NCBI GenBank assembly: GCA_964407925.1
Contig: CAYOXM010000003.1
Coordinates: 43,244-107,243 of the forward strand
Direction of reading: 5' to 3'
Length of the DNA stretch: 64,000 nucleotides
DNA from: CAYOXM01 sp964407925
GTDB taxonomy: Bacteria; Patescibacteriota; Patescibacteriia; SG8-24
Positions 16,146 through 23,395 of the stretch are shown piece after piece. A program made the translations under genes and the position numbers. Every line of letters begins with the position of its first letter. The first letter of the stretch is position 1. The notes beneath the pieces are model-generated. The model saw only the letters and a list, made by a program, of their open reading frames with translations, made no database searches and was not told the DNA's origin.

Positions 16146-16715
16146 TCAGTTCGCGGGAACGAGCGACGTGACCATGTCGGTAAGCTCCTGCCATGAAGCG
16201 ACGCGCACGGCGACGCCTTCGGCATCCACGTGGCTGTTGTAGCCCCACGAAAACAACGCGCGATGCGGCACGACGCCGACGAGCGGCTCGAGCTTGTCGA
16301 TGTCGTCATCGACGTAGAAATCCAGTCCTGCCGCCGCATCCGCCTTGCTCGCGCCGTGGCCCACGCCGGTGAAATCGATGGCGAGCCCGCGGCGGTCCGC
16401 CCATGCCCGCGCGACCTCGAGCGTTTCGCCATCGCGCGACGTGATGACGCGCACCTCGTGGCCGGCGCCGCGCAAACGCGCGATCCCCTCGAGGACGCCG
16501 GGAACCGGCTCCATCAGCTCGCCGTATTCGTGCGTGCCGTAAATCACCTGCTGAAGATGCCGGTACTGGTCATGCGTCAGGATGCCACCGCCGACGACGA
16601 GTTCCTTCTTGAACCGCTCCGGCGGGATGTCCACGCCGAAGAGCCGCTTGGCTGCCTTGCATTTGAGGTCGCCGCAGTCGGAGATGACGCCGTCGAAATC
16701 GAGGCCGATGCGCAT
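16146..16715 (-). CDS. HAD-superfamily hydrolase, nucleotidase-like
   Basis: 189 residues. Motif I DFDGVISD at the N-terminus, motif II VITSRDG, and motif III/IV FYVDDDIDKL fit small HAD phosphatases of the 5'-nucleotidase (NT5C-like) type. Substrate not deducible. It is transcribed divergently from the P-loop gene from back-to-back promoters that share a palindrome. Confidence 0.82.
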   Translation of the reverse strand: MRIGLDFDGVISDCGDLKCKAAKRLFGVDIPPERFKKELVVGGGILTHDQYRHLQQVIYGTHEYGELMEPVPGVLEGIARLRGAGHEVRVITSRDGETLEVARAWADRRGLAIDFTGVGHGASKADAAAGLDFYVDDDIDKLEPLVGVVPHRALFSWGYNSHVDAEGVAVRVASWQELTDMVTSLVPAN

Positions 16716-16742
16716 AGTCGGATCATGCCGGAATATGGGCGT

Positions 16743-16806
16743 ACGTTAGCAGTCGCGGACCGTCCAGTCAACGCGCGTTGACACTACTGCGCCCCGTGCC
16801 TACCAT
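16743..16806. promoter_or_regulatory. Back-to-back divergent promoters sharing a 16-bp palindrome
   Basis: Minus promoter: TTGACT (16771-16766), 17 bp, TAACGT (16748-16743). Plus promoter: TTGACA (16778-16783), 17 bp, TACCAT (16801-16806). The two -35 boxes lie within a perfect palindrome, GTCAACGCGCGTTGAC (16767-16782). A dimeric regulator there could switch both genes, but the symmetry may be a by-product of facing -35 boxes. Confidence 0.75.
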
Positions 16807-16843
16807 TGCCGCAGGCATGCCCGATTCATGAAAGGAGGCCGGC

Positions 16844-17383
16844 ATGACGACGCGACTACTCATCGGCGGCCCGAGCAACTCGGGCAAGAGCACCTTCGTC
16901 CTTTCCCTCGTGGAATACCTGCGGAGCGCGGGACTCACCGCGAACGCGCACGAGCTCGACGTCTGGTCGAACTCGTACGTCGCCTTCCGCGGCGAAATCC
17001 CGTTCGAGGGCAGGCCGAAACGGCAGGGCCTCGACTGGGACTGGCAGACGCCGCTCAAGGAGCGCATCGACGCGTTCGCGACGGACCCGTCCGACTTCGT
17101 TTTCGGCGACCTGCCCGGCAAACTCGACGAGGCGATTACGCACGTCTGCGCGAACGCACCCGCGAACGCCGCGCTCGTCATCAGCCGCAAGCTCGATGCC
17201 ATCACGGAATGGGAGTCGTTCTTCGAAGAGAGCGGCGTGCCTGTCCTGCAGTCGTTCCTGACCTTCCAGGACCGCCCGCCGGTGATTCTCGTCGGGATGA
17301 ACCGCAACCTGGAGCCGGGCCACCCGCACGTAAAGGCGTTCGGCGACATGCTCCTCTTCGGGAGAAGGCTCGCGAGGCGTTAA
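16844..17383 (+). CDS. P-loop NTPase of unknown function
   Basis: 179 residues. Walker A GGPSNSGKST at 8-17. A later FGDLPGKLDEAI segment may serve as Walker B/switch. ISRKLDAITEWESFFEESG is predicted helical. Strong ribosome site GAAAGGAGG. The fold resembles small nucleotide-dependent kinases or dethiobiotin-synthase-like P-loops. It precedes a second P-loop protein with a CYTH domain, though each has its own promoter. Confidence 0.7.
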   Translation: MTTRLLIGGPSNSGKSTFVLSLVEYLRSAGLTANAHELDVWSNSYVAFRGEIPFEGRPKRQGLDWDWQTPLKERIDAFATDPSDFVFGDLPGKLDEAITHVCANAPANAALVISRKLDAITEWESFFEESGVPVLQSFLTFQDRPPVILVGMNRNLEPGHPHVKAFGDMLLFGRRLARR

Positions 17384-17411
17384 GAGGCAGTCCTCATGAC
17401 CGCCTCTTTTT
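17383..17411 (+). terminator. Terminator (weaker stem)
   Basis: AGAGGC (17383-17388) and GCCTCT (17402-17407) followed by TTTTT. Confidence 0.7.
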
Positions 17412-17425
17412 CTATGCTGAACCGG

Positions 17426-17454
17426 TTGACGGCCGCGGATTTTCGCGCTAGCGT
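17426..17454 (+). promoter_or_regulatory. Promoter of the CYTH-kinase gene
   Basis: TTGACG (17426-17431), 17-bp spacer, TAGCGT (17449-17454). Confidence 0.7.
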
Positions 17455-17522
17455 CCCCAGTCGGGCGGCCGCGGCGCGGCCACCGATCACGTTCTTTCCG
17501 CAGCACCGACCGGAGGTCCGCA

Positions 17523-18638
17523 ATGGCGAAAGACAAGTCGAAAAAAAAGACGCCCGTCGAGGACGAGCCCGAGTACGAGCGCCGCTGGGTGGTCAGGTCG
17601 ATCGACCCCGACATCCGCCGCGCACCTTCGCAGCTCATTGAGCAGGGGTACTTCGACCGGACGCGCGACCTGCGCATCCGCATCATCGACGGCAAGATGT
17701 CGATCCTCGCCTGCAAGCTGGGCCGAGGCAGGGCACGGACGGAACGGCCGAAACGCACGCCGCTGTCGGTCGGGCGGTTCCTGCTCGAGTCGACGCCGTA
17801 CGTGGTACGCAAACGCCGCCACGTCCGGGACGGCTGGGAAATCGATTTCTTCGAGGGACCGCTCGCGGGCCTCGTCATCGCCGAAATCGAAAAAAGGTCG
17901 CTCGCCGCGCTCGAAAAGGTGACGCTGCCGCCGTGGATTCACGACGCGGTCGAGGTGACGGAGACGCTGTCGAACCGCCTGCTCGCGCGCGTCGCCTACG
18001 ACCTCGCCGGCGAGGAAGGCCCCGACCGCCCCATCCGCGAATTCCTGCCGAAGCGCGTCCCGAGCGTCGTGCTCACGGGCGGACCCTGCTCCGGCAAAAG
18101 CACGCTGATGGCCCTCTTCCGTCAGGAATACGGCGGCATCCTGCATTGCGTTCCGGAAACCGCGACCATCGTCATCGACCAGGTCGGCGCGAAGCCGCCC
18201 GTCAACGACCCCGAGGGAATGCGGACGTTCCAGCGCGTCATCTACCGCGTGCAGAACAGCTTCGAGAAGGTCGCACACCGGCAGGCGTTCAAGGACGGCA
18301 AGAAGGCGCTCCTGCTCGACCGCGGGACCGCCGACGCCGCTGCCTACATGACAAAGGGCGTCGCCGATCTCGAACGCGTCTGCGAGACGAGGATGGACGA
18401 CGAGTACGCGCGCTATGACGGCGTCATCTGCCTCGACGTTCCGCCGAAGGACGTCTACGACGCCAACAAGGCGAACAACCCGGCGCGATCGGAAACGCAC
18501 GCGCAGGCGGCGAAGCTCGGCGACCGCATCGTGAGCGCATGGGGAGACCATCCCCGCTTCCGCTTCATCCGCGGCAGCTGGGAAGAGAAGGTCGCCGGCG
18601 CCCGCGCGGCGCTCGAGGAAATCGTCGGCATCCGCTGA
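17523..18638 (+). CDS. CYTH (triphosphate tunnel) domain fused to a P-loop kinase-like domain
   Basis: 371 residues. Residues ~15-160 form a CYTH domain: EYERRW (17-22, the ExExK motif with Arg for Lys), IEQGYF, LRIRIIDG, ACKLGRG, VRKRRH and EIDFFEGPLAGLVIAEIE. Residues ~175-371 form a P-loop domain with Walker A GGPCSGKST (186-194), a conserved E-T-A after the first strand (PETATIVID) and LLLDRGTAD, resembling the AAA_28/NadR-type NTPase family. CYTH enzymes hydrolyse or cyclise triphosphates; coupling to a kinase suggests processing of a phosphorylated nucleotide or polyphosphate. The order is the reverse of plant TTM1/2 proteins. Confidence 0.82.
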   Translation: MAKDKSKKKTPVEDEPEYERRWVVRSIDPDIRRAPSQLIEQGYFDRTRDLRIRIIDGKMSILACKLGRGRARTERPKRTPLSVGRFLLESTPYVVRKRRHVRDGWEIDFFEGPLAGLVIAEIEKRSLAALEKVTLPPWIHDAVEVTETLSNRLLARVAYDLAGEEGPDRPIREFLPKRVPSVVLTGGPCSGKSTLMALFRQEYGGILHCVPETATIVIDQVGAKPPVNDPEGMRTFQRVIYRVQNSFEKVAHRQAFKDGKKALLLDRGTADAAAYMTKGVADLERVCETRMDDEYARYDGVICLDVPPKDVYDANKANNPARSETHAQAAKLGDRIVSAWGDHPRFRFIRGSWEEKVAGARAALEEIVGIR

Positions 18639-18643
18639 CCAGG

Positions 18644-18667
18644 CCCCGCTTCCCGCGGGGTTTTTCT
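18644..18667 (+). terminator. Terminator
   Basis: CCCCGC-TTCCC-GCGGGG followed by TTTTTC. Confidence 0.88.
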
Positions 18668-18680
18668 TTATGTCCGAACG

Positions 18681-18709
18681 TTGACGAAAGGCGCGCCGGC
18701 GCGTTCAAT
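18681..18709 (+). promoter_or_regulatory. Promoter of the 199-residue gene
   Basis: TTGACG (18681-18686), 17-bp spacer, TTCAAT (18704-18709). Confidence 0.65.
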
Positions 18710-18741
18710 GGGGGCTCACGTCCTTTTCCCAGGAGGCAAAG

Positions 18742-19341
18742 ATGCACGAATTGCATAACGACCTTGACCGGTTGCTCGGACGGAAGTACCGCAAACGCGC
18801 CGAGCGCGACACGGCGATGCTGCCGCTCCTGCCGCTCTACGCGGCGCTGACGGACGGCGAATTCCGCCTGGTTTCCGCGTCAGCAGTCGACGCGCATGAC
18901 GCCGGCCTGGCGATCGCGCTCGCCACGGGAATCCGCGACGCCGCGGTCGAGCTCGTCACGGCAGTCGCCGCAGAAGACGCGCTCGCCGCCGGTCTCGCCA
19001 CCTCGCGTCTCGGCGACACGCTCCGCGACCGGCTCTGGACCGGACTGCAGCCGGTCCTCGGCGAGAGCGTCGCCGAGGACCTCGACCGGCACGTCGACCT
19101 CTTCGACGGCCTGCTCGAAGAAGCGGTCGCGGAACGCATCCCCGACGCCTTCAGGGGCAGAAAGTACGTCGACGTGCTCTACGGCATCCGCATGGCCGTC
19201 CGCGTCTACCTCGGACGCTCACTCGCTGCCGACGACTCGTCGGCACGACGCCTCGTCCCGCTGCTCCGCCTGATCACCGGCACCCTGCCGCTCGGCGAGA
19301 CGACGTCGCCACCCTGCCGCTGGATCCTGCTCGCGGCCTGA
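18742..19341 (+). CDS. Conserved-looking helical protein, function unknown
   Basis: 199 residues, strongly Ala/Leu/Asp-rich and predicted all-helical, with no signal peptide, membrane segment or catalytic motif. CCAGGAGGCAAAG precedes the ATG, and both a promoter and a terminator frame it, which supports a real gene. I do not recognise the family. Confidence 0.7.
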   Translation: MHELHNDLDRLLGRKYRKRAERDTAMLPLLPLYAALTDGEFRLVSASAVDAHDAGLAIALATGIRDAAVELVTAVAAEDALAAGLATSRLGDTLRDRLWTGLQPVLGESVAEDLDRHVDLFDGLLEEAVAERIPDAFRGRKYVDVLYGIRMAVRVYLGRSLAADDSSARRLVPLLRLITGTLPLGETTSPPCRWILLAA

Positions 19342-19344
19342 ATG

Positions 19345-19373
19345 CCGCCCCCTTGCTCGGGGGCGGTTTTTTT
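19345..19373 (+). terminator. Terminator
   Basis: CCGCCCCC/GGGGGCGG stem with seven T. Confidence 0.9.
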
Positions 19374-19427
19374 AAAAAAAGCCCGCCACGACGAACTTTA
19401 CTAAAAACGGCGTTCCCGTCCGACGGC

Positions 19428-19460
19428 AAAAAAAATCCGTCCCGCGAGCGTGCGGGACGG
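19428..19460 (-). terminator. Terminator of the E2-E1-Ubl operon
   Basis: CCGTCCCGC/GCGGGACGG stem read on minus, followed by ATTTTTTTT. Confidence 0.9.
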
Positions 19461-19479
19461 CGTAGCATGCGGTTCCGTC

Positions 19480-19740
19480 TCAGGAACCTTGCGGTCGCTC
19501 GGCGATGCCGATCTTGTCGCCGGCCTTGAGGCTGACGCCGTAGTCGGTCGCCGGCGTGCCGTTGACGGTGATGTCCTTACGGTCCGGCGTGACGCCGCAG
19601 GCCTGGAGCGCGCCCTCGAGGGTCGCGCACTGGGCGAGGTCGAGCGTCTTCTCGGTCGGAGACCCCTGGGTGGGAGTGACGGTGACGGTCACCGTGCCGG
19701 CAGCCTTCTTGGTCCTCGAACTGCGATTCTTCTTGCTCAT
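19480..19740 (-). CDS. Ubiquitin-like beta-grasp protein (ThiS/MoaD-like)
   Basis: 86 residues. After a basic N-terminal tail (SKKNRSSRTKKA) comes a beta-grasp pattern: VTVTVTPTQ, a helix around TLEGALQACGV, ITVNGTP, and SLKAGDKIGIAERP, the order of ThiS/MoaD and bacterial ubiquitin-like proteins. The C-terminus is RPQGS, not the usual GG, so it may need trimming or may not be conjugated. It is the last gene of an operon with E1-like and E2-like proteins, 19 bases after the E1-like stop. No thiamine or molybdopterin genes are nearby, which argues against a sulfur-carrier role. Confidence 0.75.
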   Translation of the reverse strand: MSKKNRSSRTKKAAGTVTVTVTPTQGSPTEKTLDLAQCATLEGALQACGVTPDRKDITVNGTPATDYGVSLKAGDKIGIAERPQGS

Positions 19741-19759
19741 GGAACGTTCCTCCGTGGCA

Positions 19760-20416
19760 CTAGGCCGTTACCTGCTTGAGGTCGCGGACCAACTTCTTGT
19801 AGTGCCGCTCCTTTCTACCGTTCGACCACCAGTTCGTCAAGTTGGCGTTGACCGCGGCGGCGGCGACCGCGGCGACGTGGTAGATGCCGTGATAGCCGCA
19901 CATCGGCTTCACGGCCTCGTCGTATCCGTAGCGGAGAAAGTACTCGTAGTACGCGATGTCGTCGGGGTCCGACGGGTTCACCGCGAACACCGAGACGTAC
20001 TCCGAGGCGATGCGCGTGTCGATCAGGATGTCGACGAGGCTGGCCTTCGCCGTCTCCCAGATCTTCTTGCGCGCCTCCATCCGGTCGACGCAGGCGACGA
20101 CGGCGCCGCGGAGCGGTTCGCCGGCGTACATCCGCGGGACTGGCGTAATCGTCACGCCCGCCTGCTCGGCGACGATGTCGGCGAGCGCGCGCACCTTCAC
20201 GACCCCGAGGTCCTTCAGGCGGTAGGCGCTCACCGGGATGTTGTGGCTCTCGATGTCGTCGCCGTCCCAGACCGTGAGGTCCGTGACGCCGATCTTCGCG
20301 AGTGCCACCGCCACCTGGCTCCCGACGGAACCGGCGCCGATGAGCGTCACCGGCATGGCGTGGCTGGCCGTGAACAGCTCGTGCTGCTGGCCGTGGTTCA
20401 TCGCCGTTCCGGTCAT
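19760..20416 (-). CDS. E1-like ThiF-family adenylating enzyme
   Basis: 218 residues, the compact single-domain ThiF/MoeB/HesA size. Nucleotide-binding LIGAGSVGSQ (25-34), VWDGDDIESHN with the Asn conserved in E1s, CVDRMEARK, and a late Cys in PMCGYHGIYH at the position after the crossover loop. No CxxC zinc pair. It would adenylate the C-terminus of the small ubiquitin-like protein downstream. Its ATG overlaps the stop of the E2-like gene (ATGA) after a GGAGGAATG site. Confidence 0.87.
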   Translation of the reverse strand: MTGTAMNHGQQHELFTASHAMPVTLIGAGSVGSQVAVALAKIGVTDLTVWDGDDIESHNIPVSAYRLKDLGVVKVRALADIVAEQAGVTITPVPRMYAGEPLRGAVVACVDRMEARKKIWETAKASLVDILIDTRIASEYVSVFAVNPSDPDDIAYYEYFLRYGYDEAVKPMCGYHGIYHVAAVAAAAVNANLTNWWSNGRKERHYKKLVRDLKQVTA

Positions 20417-21954
20417 TGCATTCCTCCTTCTTTTTCCTTGACGGTGACGTCGACGGCGCGCCGGGACAGCGCGGCCGCTTCCTCGCCCGGATTCCGCTGC
20501 GAACGCAACGTATCGGGCGGCTTGTCGGGGTCGTGCGGTTCCGCCGCCGCGACCGTCGCGGGCGCGGGCGTCCCGACGGCGGCCTCCGGCCACTCCTCGA
20601 TCTTCACGTTGGCGAGGATCGGCGTGTAGCCCTTGGCAAGCCAACGGATCACGAGCGTGACGGTGTCGAAGTAGCGGTGATACGCCGCGTTCTTCGCGAT
20701 CGCCTCGACCGCGTTGCCGAAGCAGGCATTGCCGTCGAGATGAATGTGGGGATGCGGCACGCGCCGCGGATGCTTCGTCTCCTCGCACCAGACCGAGACG
20801 CCGCCGACCGACGAGATGCGGATGACGTACCGCCCGAGGGCGTACCGTTTTCCGCCGTACTCCGCGTGGATGAGCTTCGTTTCCACGTGGACCCCGTTCT
20901 CGACGAGCGACACGCGCCGCACCTCGGGAATCCGTCGGATGGCGGCGAAGTCGCGCGGCGCGCGCTCGAGAGCCTCCTTCACGAACGGCGCGTCGTTGAA
21001 AGACGACAGCTGCGCCTCGAGCTCCCTTCTGAAGCGGAGCGCGTCGGCGAGCTGCTTTTGCAGGGTCTGGATCGTCCCGTCGTTCTTGACGATGGTCTTC
21101 TTGAGACCTCCGCCGACCGACGTGATCCACTCCTCGCTCGCCTTGACGAAAGCGTCGCGCGTCGCCGCGGGCGCGGCGTCGACGCCCTCCTTCAGCTGGC
21201 GATACCGTTCGTTCCACGAGAGCGCGAGCGTCCGCTGGAAAATCAGCGGGCTCGACGACTTGTGGAACGAGGACACCATCGGCAGGAGGAAGTAGAAGTT
21301 CGCGCCGAGCACCTGCGCGACCGCGGTCTCCTTGTCCTTGAGGACCGTTCCCCGCCCCTTCGACGCCGTGCGCCGGAGGACCGCGAGGTTGTCCTGATTG
21401 ACCGAGACTCCGAACGCGACGGCGACGTACTCCGTGCCGAAGTCGCCCGGCGGACCGCCGTTCGAGAAGACGTGGATGGTCTTCCCGTCGTCGGCGTACG
21501 GGTCGCGGACGTGTCCGCCCCCATGGTGGAAGACGATCTCCGCGCCGACGAGGCGCGAGAGGAGCATCAGGGAAGGACGGTACGCGTTGCAGGCGGTTTC
21601 CCGCCGCACCATGTCGTCCTGGTCCTTGTTCTCCCTGTCCTCGTCCGCGAACGTGACCGTCCCCTTCCTGGGAAGGAGCATCGGCACGCCGGCGAGATCG
21701 CCGATGGCGCAGAAGGACCATTCGAAGTCCTCCTCCTTTCGGCCGACGGCCTGGTAGAACGCCGCGAGCTCCGCGTCGCTCAGGCCGACCGTGCCGCGTC
21801 CGTTGACGCGGATGACGTCGATGACGAAGTCGCCGGCGACCGCCTTCTCGCGGCCGATCCGGAGCTTCTTGCGCCGAAGCGCCTTCCTCGCCGCCGACTC
21901 GACGGCGTACGCGGGAACGGCAAACGGGAGCGATGCCGATTTTTCGGGTTCCAT
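20413..21954 (-). CDS. Large protein with C-terminal E2/UBC-like domain
   Basis: 513 residues. About residues 1-330 are unrecognised (contains GLSDAELAAFYQAVG, EIVFHHGGGH, FGTEYVAVAFGVS and a coiled-coil-like QKQLADALRFRRELEAQL). Residues ~330-450 follow the E2 fold: a helix, a beta meander (VSLVENGVHVETK, YALGRYVIRIS, GVSVWCEE) and HPHIHLDGNACFGN, whose Cys411 matches the E2 active-site position (HP..-G.xC). A Pro/Ala-rich charged tail follows. First gene of the operon, with a GGAGG-containing site before ATG. The E2 assignment rests on motif order only. Confidence 0.65.
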   Translation of the reverse strand: MEPEKSASLPFAVPAYAVESAARKALRRKKLRIGREKAVAGDFVIDVIRVNGRGTVGLSDAELAAFYQAVGRKEEDFEWSFCAIGDLAGVPMLLPRKGTVTFADEDRENKDQDDMVRRETACNAYRPSLMLLSRLVGAEIVFHHGGGHVRDPYADDGKTIHVFSNGGPPGDFGTEYVAVAFGVSVNQDNLAVLRRTASKGRGTVLKDKETAVAQVLGANFYFLLPMVSSFHKSSSPLIFQRTLALSWNERYRQLKEGVDAAPAATRDAFVKASEEWITSVGGGLKKTIVKNDGTIQTLQKQLADALRFRRELEAQLSSFNDAPFVKEALERAPRDFAAIRRIPEVRRVSLVENGVHVETKLIHAEYGGKRYALGRYVIRISSVGGVSVWCEETKHPRRVPHPHIHLDGNACFGNAVEAIAKNAAYHRYFDTVTLVIRWLAKGYTPILANVKIEEWPEAAVGTPAPATVAAAEPHDPDKPPDTLRSQRNPGEEAAALSRRAVDVTVKEKEGGMQ

Positions 21955-22017
21955 CGTGCCTCCATGGTCGGTGGTGAACGTCCGATCCCCCTTCGCCGAA
22001 GCTTGAGGGGACGGGCA

Positions 22018-22046
22018 AAAATAGCACGCGTCACGAACGCGGTCAA
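22018..22046 (-). promoter_or_regulatory. Promoter of the E2-E1-Ubl operon
   Basis: TTGACC (22046-22041), 17-bp spacer, TATTTT (22023-22018). Confidence 0.7.
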
Positions 22047-22060
22047 CTGCGTGCATGACG

Positions 22061-22086
22061 AAAAAACCGGCCCCGAAGGGGGCCGG
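22061..22086 (-). terminator. Terminator
   Basis: CCGGCCCC/GGGGCCGG stem followed on minus by TTTTTT, after the first EEP-family gene. Confidence 0.9.
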
Positions 22087-22094
22087 CCGCGGCG

Positions 22095-23303
22095 TCAGCG
22101 GTACGAAAGCCGCACGCGGATGCCATAGTGGTCGGACAGGTACGTGGTCGCGGAATTGCCCGCGGCGTCCGTGACGACGATCGTCCGGTCGAAGAGGCGC
22201 TGCGTTTCGCACGCGACGACGCGGGGACCGGTCGGCGGGTTGCGCAGCAGCACGTGATCGATGAACTGGTTCATGCGGTTGTCGCGGAGAGCATTCTCCG
22301 CGCAGACGCTGCACATCGGCGGTTCGACGAACGCCGCGGGGCTTTCGAAGCCGAGACGGTTCGCGAGGAGCCAGACGTCGCGCGACATCGCGACGATATC
22401 GGGACCGTGCTCCTGGCCGAAGTTCATGTCGCCGAGAAAAACGACGGGACGTCCCGCGGAACGGAGCGCGAGGCGTTCCGACGCGAGCGCGATCTGTGCC
22501 GCCTGCTCCTCCTCCCAGGTCGCGTAGCCGGTATGCATCGGCGGGACGCGCTGGGGCGACGAGAGGTGAGTGCATGCGACTTCGACGGGAGGACGACCGG
22601 GCACGTCCATCGACGCGATGAGCACGGGACGGTTCGCGCCGCTCGAGGGCAGCGCGAGCGTCTCGCGGTCATGGAGCGGGAACCGCGACAGCAGGATGAG
22701 GCCGTTCTGCCCGCCGTAGACGCGCGACGCGTGCCTCCCCTCGGTGCATGACGCCATGATGGCGTCGAGCGGCTTGCCGACGCCGGCGGCAAGGCAGTTG
22801 AGGCACTGCTTATGGCGGAGGTACAGCCCGAGCAGGTCGGAACCGCATTCCGCCATGGCGCAGAGCGTCGCGTCCTCGCCGGCGTCCGCGCACTTCTGGC
22901 GCGAACATTCGGCGAGCGATCCGAGATCGTCCGCGTCGCAAGCGTCGGCCGGATCCTCCCCCGTCCCGGACGTATCCGAGAAGAAGGCATGCGGCAGGCG
23001 CGGCGCGAGCGCGTCGACGATGCGGCGCTTGTCCTCGGCGAGCCACGCTTCCTCGATGCAGACGACGTCGGCGTCGAGATCGCGAAGCGCCTCAGCGACG
23101 GGCACGGCGCGCGGCGTGGCGAGGCGGTTCATGCCGGGGGCGAGCGCGACGTTCCACGTGACGGCGTTGAACGACGGGCTGGTCTCGCAGGTTCCCTCGG
23201 GCGGGGGCGGGGGCGGCGGAATCGGCGGCGGGGGCGGCGGCCGCATGTCGCTCGTGACGAGCAGTGCCGCGGCGAGCGCCAGCGCTACGATTTTCTTGTC
23301 CAT
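22095..23303 (-). CDS. Secreted endonuclease/exonuclease/phosphatase-family protein
   Basis: 402 residues. Hydrophobic signal at 4-~18, then a Pro-only linker (RPPPPPPIPPPPPPP) and an EEP fold: FNAVTWNVAL, VVCIEEAW (metal Glu), LILLSRFPL, VACTHLSS (His), VFLGDMNFG (Asp/Asn) and LSDHYGIRV (Asp-His pair). A Cys-rich insertion (CDADD...C..KC..AG) suggests extracytoplasmic disulfides. It may be an extracellular nuclease or phosphoesterase. GGAGGGACCG precedes the ATG. Tandem paralogue of the next gene. Confidence 0.85.
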   Translation of the reverse strand: MDKKIVALALAAALLVTSDMRPPPPPPIPPPPPPPEGTCETSPSFNAVTWNVALAPGMNRLATPRAVPVAEALRDLDADVVCIEEAWLAEDKRRIVDALAPRLPHAFFSDTSGTGEDPADACDADDLGSLAECSRQKCADAGEDATLCAMAECGSDLLGLYLRHKQCLNCLAAGVGKPLDAIMASCTEGRHASRVYGGQNGLILLSRFPLHDRETLALPSSGANRPVLIASMDVPGRPPVEVACTHLSSPQRVPPMHTGYATWEEEQAAQIALASERLALRSAGRPVVFLGDMNFGQEHGPDIVAMSRDVWLLANRLGFESPAAFVEPPMCSVCAENALRDNRMNQFIDHVLLRNPPTGPRVVACETQRLFDRTIVVTDAAGNSATTYLSDHYGIRVRLSYR

Positions 23304-23366
23304 CGGTCCCTCCGTCGCAATGCGAAAAAAAAGGGCTTTCCTGATGGTAACCCACGCTCGGGCAAA

Positions 23367-23391
23367 AGAAAAAGGCGCGGAAAACCGCGCC
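23367..23391 (-). terminator. Terminator
   Basis: GGCGCGG-TTTT-CCGCGCC followed by TTTTTC on minus. Confidence 0.88.
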
Positions 23392-23395
23392 TGAG

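Noticed and set aside
19480..20416. Thiamine or molybdopterin sulfur-carrier pair (ThiS/ThiF or MoaD/MoeB)
   Set aside because: No thiamine or molybdopterin genes nearby, Ubl lacks terminal GG, and the operon includes an E2-like protein.
21490..21540. HHGGGH segment in the E2-like protein as a JAB deubiquitinase site
   Set aside because: Spacing and the S..D part of the JAB motif are absent.
20416..22128. 570-codon plus-strand frame opposite the E2-like gene
   Set aside because: Its product is Arg/Asp/Val-rich with no motif, while the minus frame shows E2-like order and correct start/stop coupling.
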